This document shows positions 49,320 through 60,598 of a stretch of DNA of 64,000 nucleotides, in pieces. Source of the stretch: Paramacrobiotus metropolitanus (taxonomy: Eukaryota > Tardigrada > Eutardigrada > Parachela > Macrobiotidae); NCBI RefSeq assembly GCF_019649055.1, contig NW_026570242.1:62001-126000 (forward strand). Direction: 5' to 3'. Within the stretch, counting starts at the first letter, position 1. The number at the start of each line of letters is the position of its first letter. Below the pieces are notes generated by a model that was given only the letters and a program-made list of their open reading frames with translations, searched no databases and was not told the origin of the DNA. Position numbers and translations under genes: made by a program.

Positions 49320-50490
49320 TATATCACTGGGTTCGTCAACACTGACCCAGTTATATTTAACGTTGCGGTTCCCGAAAACTGTTCCTAGCCTAAAAGAATT
49401 TGGACTGGGTCCCCGTATATTACATTCCGGTTCGTCAAAAATGACCCGGTTATGATTTACGTTACGGTTCCCCAAAACTGCACCACCCGGGGCCGCTGAA
49501 AAAATTCGGACCGGGTCCGAATTTCCGGACCCCCCGTATATTACTACGGCGGGTTCGTCAATAATGACTGGGTTATAATTTACGTCACGGTTCCCCAAAA
49601 CCGCTCCACCTGGGGGTCGCTAAAAAAATCCGGCCCGGGTCCAAATTTCCGGACCCCCCGTACATTACTACGGCGGGTTCGTCAATAATGACCGGGTTAT
49701 AATTTACGTCACGGTTCCCCAAAACCGCTCCACCCGGGGGCCGCAAAAATAATCCGGCCCGGGTCCAAATTTCCGGACCCATCGTATATTAGTACGGCGG
49801 GTTCGTCAATAATGACCGGGTTATAATTTACGTCACGGTTCCCCAAAACCGCTCCACCCCGGGGCCGCTAAAGAAATCCGGCCCGGGTCCAAATTCCTGG
49901 ACCCCCCGTACATTACTACGGCGGGTTCGTCAATAAATGACCGGGTTATAATTTACGTCACGGTTCCCCAAAACCGCTCCACCCGGGGGCCGCTAAAAAA
50001 ATCCGGCCCGGGTCCGAATTTCCGGACCCCCCGTATATTAGTACGGCGGGTTCGTCAATAATGACCGGGTTATAATTTACGTCACGGTTCCCCAAAACCG
50101 CTCCACCCGGGGGCCGCTAAAAAAATCCGGCCCGGGTCCAAATTTCCGGACCCCCCGTATATTAGTACGGCGGGTTCGTCAATAATGACCGGGTTTTAAT
50201 TTACGTCACGGTTCCCCAAAACCGCTCCACCCGGGGGCCGCTAAAAAAATCCGGCCCGGGTCCAAATTTCCGGACCCATCGTATATTAGTACGGCGGGTT
50301 CGTCAATAATGACCGGGTTATAATTTACGTCACGGTTCCCCAAAACCGCTCCACCCGGGGGCCGCTAAAAAAATCCGGCCCGGGTCCAAATTTCCGGACC
50401 TCCCGTACATTACTACGGCGGGTTCGTCAATAATGACCGGGTTATAATTTGCGTCACGGGTCCCCAAAACCGCTCCACCCGACCCGGTCT
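49320..50490. repeat. 124-bp satellite array, about nine units
   Basis: The anchor GGGTTCGTCA recurs at 49551, 49675, 49799, 49923, 50048, 50172, 50296 and 50420: spacing 124, with one 125 due to an extra A. Two divergent units lie at the left (about 49329, 49428). Neighbouring units are nearly identical. Each has 'ccgtatattactacgg', 'aatgaccgggttataattta', 'cgtcacggttccccaaaacc' and 'cccgggggccgctaaaaaaa'. Because 124 is not divisible by three, the long minus-strand frames across it are not genes. Confidence 0.95.
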
Positions 50491-50599
50491 ACGCGTTTGC
50501 GCTGGGTCCAAATTTACGGTCGAACACACATTTCCCCATTGGGTCCGTCAATTATAACCCGGTTAGGTTTACGATTTTAAACTACCTTCTCAATTGCTT

Positions 50600-50760
50600 C
50601 AGCGGGGGGCTGGGCCCCCCGCACCCCCTGCTTATTGGGGCTCCGCCCCAAACCCCGGCCAGGGGCTTCGCCCCTGGACCCCGGGAACCCGGCTCTTCGG
50701 TTCGTCACGTCACACATTTTAAATTAAAAACGCTTCGCTCGCTTCGCTCGCTCGCTTGAT
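50600..50760. repeat. Cluster of GC-rich hairpins closing the satellite array
   Basis: Successive perfect or near-perfect stem-loops: GGGGGGCTGGGCCCCCC, GGGGCTCCGCCCC and AGGGGCTTCGCCCCT. Then comes CGCTTCGCTCGCTTCGCTCG (direct repeats of 'cgcttcgct') just before A/T-rich DNA. The composition is sharply unlike the flanks. Confidence 0.85.
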
Positions 50761-51108
50761 TAACAGACTAAAAAAATACAAACACCCGGCCCTTATATGC
50801 CTTATCAAACTGTTTTCCGCTTTCTTTCCACTGTTTACGCTTATTTATTACGAATTTAAACCGACCAATCCGGATGAGGCAAGACCACACCCCGGAAATC
50901 GGAAAGTGCTACTTGGACCAAAGGGAAAAAACTTTCCACATGCCGCAAAAATCAAGCAGAAGTAAAATTCACATCAAAAATTTTAAGTCGAATTTCTTGA
51001 TCCAGTACCCAAAGTAGATTTATTGCTTTACAAAATTTTGTACGCCGTCCACAGTTACATGGTAATCAGTTTTTATTCTTCGCTTTATTCACTTACGATG
51101 GATTAAAG

Positions 51109-51294
51109 TTAGTTTGCAGTTGGAACAGTAAAATTGTAAAAATCGGTGACGTCTCTTAAAATTGGAAGATCTGGAAGATTCTTCTGGATTTTTTCAGTTG
51201 TTGCGCTTGTGCCTCGTGCACAACTGATTCCACCTTTACCGTGATTGTGATTTACCAGTGCCACCCTCGTTTTTTGGACTACTTTAGTAGGCAT
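51109..51294 (-). CDS. Small hypothetical ORF beside EMC6
   Basis: 61 codons with a true ATG at 51294, 87 bp upstream of and divergent from EMC6. The product is basic and ends FYNFTVPTAN. No domain, signal peptide or membrane segment. It could be a first exon, a 5' UTR coincidence or a small protein; support is weak. Confidence 0.2.
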   Translation of the reverse strand: MPTKVVQKTRVALVNHNHGKGGISCARGTSATTEKIQKNLPDLPILRDVTDFYNFTVPTAN

Positions 51295-51381
51295 TCTTCC
51301 CTCGAATCCTCAAGGCCGGAGGACGCAGTGATCTACGCCTATTTCCACTAAATATTTCATTCCCCTCGGAGCCCCGTCAGA

Positions 51382-51717
51382 ATGCCTGCAGATCGCGGAG
51401 AGCCTGATCTGTCGCTGCCTGTCTACAATGAAATGGCCGTAATGCACAACATGGCTGCAGTGGACTACTGTCGGATATTCACGGCTCTGCTCGGCGGTTC
51501 CACAGCGGGAATTCTCGGCCTGACGGGACTGTATGGGTTCTTGTTTTTCTTCCTGGCCAACGGACTGGCTGGAGCCTTCGTACTGCAGAAGTACAGTGCA
51601 CAGTATCGACCCTACTTCAAGCAGCTTTATTTAATATTTTCCCATGGACTCTTCGGGAGTTTGCTGACATACATTCTGTTTTGGACGTTTTTGTATGGCC
51701 TTGTTCATGTCTACTGA
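51382..51717 (+). CDS. EMC6: ER membrane protein complex subunit 6
   Basis: Subunit of the EMC insertase, which places tail-anchored and multipass proteins in the ER membrane; EMC6 lies in the membrane core of the complex. Single exon, 111 residues, the usual family length. Segments nearly identical to human: DYCR, STAGILGLTGLYGF and YILFWTFLYG followed by VHVY at the C-terminus. Three hydrophobic stretches (about residues 30-55, 57-72 and 88-108). The N-terminal 20 residues are unconserved, as is normal. A long 3' UTR may reach AATAAA at 52145. Confidence 0.97.
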   Translation: MPADRGEPDLSLPVYNEMAVMHNMAAVDYCRIFTALLGGSTAGILGLTGLYGFLFFFLANGLAGAFVLQKYSAQYRPYFKQLYLIFSHGLFGSLLTYILFWTFLYGLVHVY

Positions 51718-53682
51718 TGCAGTAGCAAAGATGTGGTTAGCAATTGACAGTATCACGGTATTGAGTTTTAGTTTTCACCGCTTTGTTTTTTACATTAGCG
51801 TTGTTATTCTTATTTATTAAACTTTTGTCTGTGCAAATCAAATTGTTGGTTCTGCTCTGTAGATGTGATTTTATCGGAAATAGTACAGTACATCATTTTA
51901 TAGACTCACGCATAGTTTATTCTTTACAAGGGCGCTGCTTACATCAAGTTAAGCACGTACCCACAGGAGACCCTGAATTTAAATGGAATCGATTGTACGT
52001 ATTCGTATCCTAAAAATTCTCCACTCCAAAAAAGAGCGCAGAGTTTCTGCTTGCATTGTATTCAAAATTAGAAGTTCGCGCGTGTCTGAAGAATTTAAAT
52101 TTTGTTAGTTCGCATTTTGGGACACTAACCCTAGGAACAGTCAAAATAAACGTAGTCGCGTCATCAGTAAAACAACATACAGTGACCTACTGATAAATAG
52201 TGTATGTGCGGTCAGGAAAAAATTACATAATTTTTAAAAATTATTTATTTCACATAATGAATTATTAATCATGCCTTTCAGATAAGAGACAAAAGGACGC
52301 TCGTATCACTTACTTATTTGAGCGCACAGCAGTATAATATAATGATTTTGATAATATCATGATTGTACGTAAGCAACAACTTTTTTGTATACTCTGCAGT
52401 CGGCACTGAAAATGTAAATTACGGTTACCTACAGGCTACATGCTGACCCGTACTTAATTTATTTTAAACGCGTTTACCGTGTGACTTACGGTTTGTTAGG
52501 TTAAGTTTGGGAATTTTAAAAAGGCTGAAGGAAGAAAACGATTAATTAACATGCCGTGTTTAATGCAGATAATTAACTCATGTAGTGTGCTGTACAGATA
52601 ATTTGTTTTCGATTTTTGTTAAACGCTGTTCCAGGCCGAGCAAGTCATGCCGAAGTTGCAACACATTTGGAAAGTGTGCGCGGTTAATGTAAAAAACTTG
52701 AATAGAGTGATAGTTTTCAAAGCATGTACAGTAAGTATCACGTGAATGCAAAACTTCTGAGTGTCATCATAATAGCGCGTACGTATTAAAAAACAAGTCA
52801 TGAATTGTTAATGAATTTCTGTCATTCATTATCCCTGTCATACCATCGGTTTTAATTTTGGCCGATTGGCATCGTATACTATGCAAATATTCGACGGCTA
52901 CTCCACCCATTTTCACCATTAGCGTTGATTATATTACTGCACACAAATTATTGATCCGCAGGACTATCGATTTTGAATTGGCCCGGTTACTCAGCACAAA
53001 TCTTGCACGTCCAAATTATAATATCGCGTCATGACTTTTGTAAGCGGCATATGTGTACGGATGTGAAAGTCTTACCGCATTAATGCATTAGAACGATCAC
53101 TGCGCAGGTACTCACATGTACATCCACCGTTTTTGTGCTTACCGGCTCGCTGCGGCTGATCACCCTGCGACGATGTGGATAGCAGATTGCTTTTAAAGTC
53201 GGGTTACGCTTTGCCTTTACCTTTACCTTACAATTTAGTAGCCTGCAACTGATTCATCATAAAATCGCTTGAGACACCACTAACCGCACTTGATCAACGG
53301 TAGTTTTTTCTCAACGTATGCCGAATTTTTGACAAGAACGCTTCATCCGCATAACTCACACCTACTCGGCTAAACGGCAACTTGGCCCAATCCGTCACCT
53401 ATTTCCTAGTGTAAAGTTATGTTTTTATAACACTGCTTAATCCGTGTTGTCGTTTTCTTGCCAAACAGATGGTTTGCCAGAGTTTACCTAAGCACGAGCA
53501 CGTTCCTTATTAACGAAGGCTCACCGGGGTTATATTTTCCCAGCATTACGGTTGTGTGAGAGCGCTGAATTGACCACCATTAAATTGTTCCCTGTGGATT
53601 ATTATTATCGTTGATTAGCTCGACAAATACCGGTACAACGTGAACATATGGTCGGGTCAAATCTTCGCCTTCAGTTTTTCGA
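51718..53682. other. Intergenic between EMC6 and the four-helix PPxY gene
   Basis: About 2 kb, A/T-rich, no recognisable exon. Short tandem CTTTACCTTTACC lies near 53210. Otherwise nothing seen. Confidence 0.4.
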
Positions 53683-55996
53683 ATGGCTTTTCCCAAATTT
53701 ACATCGGATCGATTAGTAAGGTATCATCCATCCTTCAATGCCGCACTGCAGTCTACGCCAGACGTTCCAGGATCCCAGACTGCAGCATCATTCGCGGCAA
53801 GCTCTCGATCTCTGCCTGCACAAGCCCGGTCTAACACATTTTCATTTCCGGCGTTATTCTCTATCCGTGAAGGAAACACAGCGGATGATGTTTATGTGAA
53901 ACGGTTATTTCTCCATTCAGCGCTAGTTCATACTGGAATGGGAATTATTACGGTGTTACTATCCGTAATGTTAGGTATGATTTATTTTCTGCTACGCCGG
54001 CACGGTCAGCACTTAAGTACCTGATATTATATTCAGAATGATATTGAACCAAATACAGTATCGTATATTCGGAATTACATTGCACTATGATGTAACGAAA
54101 TATACGTAATATAGATACGATACTCGTATATATAACACTGGAATACTGCAGTGACATAATATAGTAGAAGACAAGCGTATACTACAAGGGTAAAAACGTG
54201 TGCTGCGCTGCTTTCAGTTTGTGCGTGCACTTTGGCACTTAAAATTGATGATTTTTAGTAAGCAAAAAACTGCAAAAGAAATAACTTTAGCTTTTAGTAG
54301 ACATTTGAAAGTTCATTGCTTGAATATAGTTCTAAAACCATAAAATTTACTGGATTTATTGAACGTGAAAAGAGTGTAATCACTTCTAGTTGAATGCAAA
54401 AATTTACAATTAATGTTAATACGTGGAACAACTGCACCGCTGATCTAGCGATGGGTTGCCCGTTAACTAATTAGTTAACGTAACCAAGCAATCGATTCTA
54501 TAATACAAAGTTGCACTTCGCTCATAAAAATATATTCATTTGGTACTACAACGTTAGTAATAAATGTCATAATAGAATCTAAAGATCACATCATTTTATG
54601 CGCCAGTGCGCACAGCAGATATCAATTTTCGCCGTAATTATGTGCACAGAAGCATCCAAGACTGAATTTTCAGTGTCAACAAGTGCTTAACGTTTTTTAT
54701 TCTGACGGACGGTGACAAAGAGAATGAGAAAAGTTTATCTGGTGCAGCAGCTTGACCCTGCAATGTAATACAGTTGTTACCGGTTAATCAGGAAGTTAAG
54801 ACCCTCCTAAGTTGTGAACCAGTAACTTGTTGGGCGAAGATTTTCAGTTACGGCAGCTGCGAGTGTTGCACGCTTCAGTGCGCTGCCGGAAGGCGATGAC
54901 CATTGTTCAGTGTGTTGGCAATTTCAACACAATATGTCCATTGCAGTTGTTAAGCACGCTCTACATACAATTGCGACGCCGAATCTCATAATACTGTCTA
55001 CACTTGATACACACCTTTTTTTATAAATTATTTAAGAAACTGAAGGTAGTACTAATTTTTTTGCGAAAATGGAGTTTACCTTGCCGATAGTCCATAGATG
55101 AATGAACTGCGGAAATAAACATTTTATACGCTGCGCAGTGCATAAGCAGACTAAAGCAGTTATGTGATCATATTATGTCGTAAAATTACATTAATTACAC
55201 CCGTATTAATGTAATTTTACAATTACTCCTGACCGGCAAAAGGCTCGCACATATAGTGAACTGAACGTCATGTTAACTGGCCAATAAAAATGACAAATTC
55301 TAATGCTGTTGCTTATAATTAGGCACAACCGTGACGGAAGCCCTTTTGGCGGTATGGCAGTTGTTTTGCGGTATTATCGGCTTTAGCGCTCTGTGCCTAG
55401 AGCGTCCGCCCACCACCACCTCCGACTCGCGCCCAGTCTTTCCCACAACAACATGGCTGCGACTGTATTCGTGTATGACGGCCATCGCTGTTCTGATCTC
55501 CATTGGCACCTGTGTCCACGGCATTGTTATCCTGTCGGCCGCCTCGCAGTTAGCCGTTCCCCGCATGGCTGACTACGTGGACGCCGACCATATGGCCATA
55601 TGGTACATCATCCTGGGCGTGTCCAACCTGGTGGCCGGATTGGGCGGGGCCGCCGGAAATGGGGTACTGCTGCGTAAAATGCACCTTACCTGGCAGAAAG
55701 CGCAGACCACAGCAGCACGCAACAACGCCGCGGGGACCACCGTCCAGGTTGTGGGAGGACCGCCCCGATATACGGTGTCGGCCGGGGATGCGGAATTAAC
55801 CGGAGCACACGCTACCGGCAGCGGACATGATCTCCATTCAGTGGCCAGTAATTCGCCGCCGCCGGCTTATGCTATCAGTCCGGATCAGGTGGTGGTGTTG
55901 ACCAGTGAACCACCGCCGAGCTACGAAGCATCGCTGCATACGCCTGCCGTTTTTATAATTAGCGCAAGCAGCTCTGCACAGACCGGTGGCAAATAA
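53683..55996 (+). CDS. Four-transmembrane protein with PPxY motifs
   Basis: Two exons, 53683-54016 and 55323-55996, join in phase (HL-S-TTVTEALL) across a 1.3-kb intron to 335 residues. The N-terminal 80 residues are Ser/Ala-rich and cytosolic. Four hydrophobic helices follow: HTGMGIITVLLSVMLGMIYFLL-type (about 88-110), LLAVWQLFCGIIGFSALCL, the LYSCMTAIAVLIS to VILSAAS segment, and IWYIILGVSNLVAGLG. The C-terminal tail carries SPPPAY and EPPPSYE, which are PPxY-type sites for WW domains of NEDD4-like ligases. The layout resembles MARVEL, MS4A or LITAF/NDFIP-style tetraspan proteins, but I cannot assign a family. If the donor AA|GTACCT is wrong, exon 1 would be a separate 113-residue single-pass protein. 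Confidence 0.72.
54017..55322. other. Long intron of the four-helix gene
   Basis: About 1.3 kb between GTACCT and AATTAG. A/T-rich, no frame of interest. Confidence 0.5.
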
Positions 55997-56330
55997 TACT
56001 TACATACCTCTACGTGTTTTGTCTTTCCCTTTCAAAATTCATAAATTTGTAATTCTTGATTTTTTGGATTGATAAGTCGGCGTCGCGATGAGTTTAACTG
56101 ATCCATACTGACGAAGATATTTGATACACTTAAATTCGGGTTGTATTTGTTGGTGATTGTATTTGTTTGCGCAGTTTTGTCTAGCAGAGACATTCATAAT
56201 TAAATCTTTCGTGAAGTTTTGATATGGCTGACCATCACAGACATCACGACAATCTCCTTAATTATAAAAATCTCCTTCGGTCGGCGAATGCTAATAATTT
56301 TCAAAGAATACATATGCAATTTTGTACTAA

Positions 56331-56336
56331 AATAAA
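56331..56336 (+). promoter_or_regulatory. Putative poly(A) signal of the four-helix PPxY gene
   Basis: AATAAA 335 bases after the stop, just before the convergent gene on the minus strand. Confidence 0.45.
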
Positions 56337-56419
56337 TTACTTACTTTTACTTTACTTTTGATATTTTTATATATTTTTACCGGAATGTGCATTATTCATA
56401 TCTCCCGTTACGGACATGT

Positions 56420-59400
56420 TTATCGTTTATTAACTTGATCTGCCGGCAGTGTTGCACCAATCTCCCTAAATCCATCATTACTATAGGAAAAATACTGAAA
56501 TTCCGTCTCTTCGGTAATAGGTTTTTGTTTACATTGACTACGCCGTCTCAGCATGATCATAAACGCCGTGGCGATCAATATCATGGTCAACGCCGCCGCT
56601 CCAATTGTTACACCGGTGATAAGCGATACATTGCGCACTGGCTGCTCATCCGTGCTGTCCGTTTTGCTTGGCTGAGCATCAATGACCACTCGTGCCGAAC
56701 GATTGGCCTGCAGATAGCCAAGATAGCCCCGATTATCCATGTCCGATGGATTAATCGTGGCACTGTGCAGCTGTACAACTTGCAGGGTGAATTTCGATGG
56801 CTCATCCACGAAGGACCGATTGCCAACTTCGTAGATGTCGATGTTGACCTCACCGGACGATGGCGGAATTGTTGATAGATTGTTGAAGGTCGTCGAAAGG
56901 TCACCGAGCTGGCGGGGAGTGGGGATTGCCGCAGGGACTGTGGGAGATGATTTCGTTGTCTTGGTTGTGTTTCCAGCATCAGGAGGTGCTACGTCTATAA
57001 GGTCAGCATTGATCGGAGGACAATTGGTGGACTGTATAATTCGAAGGTTGTCGATGGCTGCAACCAAAAATCAGTTCAGCTTCCGGGAGACTGCAGTAAA
57101 ATTTCGAGCCATGCGAGGACAGACTTATTTCAATTGACAAATAAAATAAGTGGCTGATTTATATTTTTTTGAATATTTTGTTCGTAAATCTATCACAACT
57201 AATGATACCAGTAATACCGCATACCAATGGCGCCCTAAGATCTAATTAATTTTGATCGACGGATATGCTCATTCACAAAATTGTTTAATAACGGGACCTA
57301 CCGACATCTGCAGAATATGGAATTCCTTTCTGCACCTCAATGGCTACCTGCATAAAACCAAAAATGCATTATATATCTAGAGTAGTGCATCTTCAATAAA
57401 GAACTACGAAGATTAGTTTTGACGAAGCAGGCAATCGTAGAGCCACCGTAGAGGTACTTACAACATGTTGACTGCACAAGAACAAGACGTAGAATAAATG
57501 TAAGTGCCTGAATAATCTAGCGAGAGATGGTAAGATGTTTCGGCTGGACACTAGTACCCGTATAATTTTGGAAGGCAACGGGACTTGAGCCATCATCCAT
57601 TCATCACTGTTGGTACTGTTGACACGAAATAGGAAATCACTTTCCCATATAGGTGCGACACCGGATTGTTCCTGTCCTCTAACGGTTAAATTTCCTAAAT
57701 ATACCAAATCAGAGTTTGATTTCTGTGGCACAGAAATTCCATATAAGTAAAGTAAAAATTTAAATTGCTATCCGGTATAGTTTAGGTTACGTTTTGGCAC
57801 ATCGAAATATGTAAATATTTGATAATTCATTTTTAGATAATTTGTTTCTTACTTATTCGGATGCCATGCATGTAATATCGAAATAACAGGCATGAGTTTC
57901 CTTTATCACTTGGTAGGGCTGGAGAAATCAAACTGGCAGTATCGCTTGGCTCTCCATAAGACGACGGTCTTGCATACAGATAATCTGCCAGGTAGAACAG
58001 CATTATTGTAACTCGTACCGTACGATATAAATATGCAAATTAGCTACATTAAACATAAATCGATGGATGAGATTTATATAGTCTACTGTTTAGTTCGAAA
58101 GTTTGGAATGGCTTTTAATTATCGAGGTTCGAAGTTATATTAAGTACTTAATTAACACTTACAACAAGCTGATTTCAAGTATAATTGATAATACAACCGC
58201 TACCGGTAGAAAGGAACAAATTGATAAGGATGATGATACTGATGATTGAGCAGTAGTTAGTAGTATGTAGCTGTACTTCTACGCTTCTATGTTCTACACG
58301 CAGTGACTTACAGCTTCCGCTAACAGCTTTGGGTGGTCCACTGTGGTCTAGTCCGTTGTGTACAGTCCACCTGTAGATTGCATCGGAATTCTGAACCCAA
58401 ATGCAGGGTTTTCCAATATCAAATTTCTCAAAATCACAGTCAAATCCGTTTTGATTAGATTCTACGGGCAAGGGAGGTGAATTATTGCGCATACTGTCCA
58501 CGTTTAAGGCTTTTATCTTGGTTGCCGGTTTCGCTGAAAATGCAAACTATAGATGATGCAAAAATATTAATACAAGTTTTGAGATTATCTCTTTTTCAGT
58601 GAAAACATTTTTTGTGTAAAATTCATACTGACTATATCTTCGGATACCAAATTAAACACACTACGACTGTGAGCTATAATACGAGTAAAATTAAAATTTG
58701 TGCATTAGCGGTAAGAGGAAATGTTCGCTTACATCTGCACACAGGAAGTGATCCATTCCAGTGCGTTCCATTGCAATACAAAACATTTGGTCCCAAGCGT
58801 TCAAATCCTGTGTGACAATTCGCAAATGCGACACCCTTTCCCGAACCCTGAAAGACGAGATAGCCATTCGGCATACTCCGTAGTGGTGGACATCCTGGCT
58901 CTACAATTAGAGTAAGAAATTCTTTGTCGTTACTTATATGCATAGTGGACCCACGTTAAGATAACTAATTCACCGAAAAGAAAATTTTCCTTTACGGTTT
59001 CGTATTGGTTTTGCTGCTAGCACCAGTTTAACGCGACTTGTGTACATAGTGTTTCTGGATAACAACATGTTCAATCTGCATGTTGCCCTTTAATACATTG
59101 CCTTCGTATGTGAATCACTTAACGATAAGTACCTTCGTCTGGTTAGTACAGACACGTATGCTTTATTCCTTTATTGGTAAAATTTATAATATACAATTAT
59201 GGTAATTAAGTATATCTCTTTTATTTAAAGTATCTAGAACTGTCAATATTGATTAAATACAGTATAATAATTGAACATAACGGACACAGATTGTTTTTGT
59301 CGTTTCTAATAATTATTAGTAATTCAGTATAACAACATTATGGTTCCATATTGTTGATGACATTGCTGCATGTACGTACTTAGTGTGAGTGTGCTAACAA

Positions 59401-60598
59401 TAAAAACAGAAGCACTGCTGGAAACTAAAGTTTCGATTCTTTGAATGCATACGGAGACACGATTTTGCACATTATTCAACTAAGTACTGTCAGTAATTTT
59501 AATTTGAACTGTCAGGGAAGAAACGATTTTAAACGCTTTACCAAAGAAATGAGCTCAGTTTTATATATCCGTTCCATTTAGCTAGTGTATTAGTGTAACG
59601 CAGTATAAACATTCTAAAACAGTATACAAACATTAAATAAAGCTGCGCCTAGTAGATTGATCAGATTTTCTCAGACTGACTCATACCTATTATTTCTGTA
59701 TCGCATGAACCAATTCCGAAGTGCATCAATTAAGCATAAATTACGGTATAGCACAGATGGCAGAGATTAGTCCACATTCAACTGATACTATCGCGTATTA
59801 TCCTGGGACCCGCATTATCATAATAAACAAAACCTCATCTGCAACCTCATTGATCAAGCTATTTCCAGTGCACTCTAACTCCTTAACTCGGTAAACACAA
59901 ACATCCAGCTCACCCACTGATAAAGCTGGCCGCAGAACAGCGAAACCAACTATACTTCGAAATAATTCTTATTTAAATGGTTTTTAATCGCTGTCCATAA
60001 AAATAACTTTGTTGGAATTACCAACTTGCGGCACTTTGTCCATGTATCTGTAACTGTGTTTGGCACTGTACTTGACCACGAAAGACGGTTATACTGTATA
60101 CCGGCACAATTAAATGCATTTATGTTGTAAGTTTAGCAAAACCCTTTTCAGATTTCCGTACTACGAAGATACGAATACTATATACAGTACCACATCGTAT
60201 CTTATTTGCAACCTAACTGTACAGTGCACACCTATAAAATTATTGTACAGCGGATAAAAATTGAAAATTCGCGGAACGGTGATATGCGGCAGAGTTAAGT
60301 TTCTGCACACTATGCAGCACAGGTCTGATGTCGCACTAGGCGTACCTGTATTATAACAGAGCGGTGCAGGTTGATCCCATGTTCCACCGCGACAGCGAAT
60401 GGTTGGTTGACCAAACAATCGAAAACCGGGATCGCACGTAAACAATGCCCTCTTCTCTTCGGTTTTGTAAGACACTCTCCCATTAATGATAGGTACGGCC
60501 GGGCATGGTGGGTCAGCGACAGCATACGGAGACACGTAGCTCCCAACCGGTAAAACAAATGCGGTGAAGAAAGCGTAAAGAAAATTCCGACGATCCAT
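56420..60598 (-). CDS. Type I membrane protein with two Sushi (CCP) domains and a MAM domain
   Basis: Cell-surface protein. Exon 1 from ATG at 60598 encodes a signal peptide (MDRRNFLYAFFTAFVLPVGS) and a first Sushi domain (PPCPAV...FTCDPGFRLFGQPTIRCRGGTW...PLC). After a 1.4-kb intron comes a second Sushi domain (about 58900-58730; GCPPLRSMPNGY...YCNGTHWNGSLPVC). Next is a MAM domain over at least three exons (58530-57390; FDCDFEKFDIGKPCIW, then a GNSCLLFRYYMHG-type core, then SDFLFRVNSTNSDEWMMAQ). The last exon (57067 region to 56420) has a Thr/Pro linker, one transmembrane helix (GVTIGAAALTMILIATAFMI) and a 45-residue basic/acidic tail. No catalytic domain. Adhesion or receptor role is inferred from the domains. 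Internal exon ends in the MAM part are approximate. Confidence 0.82.

Noticed and set aside
49209-49782. Minus-strand frames reading a repeated protein-like motif (GNRDVNYNPVIIDEP)
   Set aside because: They lie inside the 124-bp satellite; the unit is not a multiple of three, so the frame changes each unit and no gene is implied.
49551-50430. Regularly spaced repeats that could suggest a CRISPR array
   Set aside because: The whole 124-bp unit is repeated, with no unique spacers, and the genome is eukaryotic.
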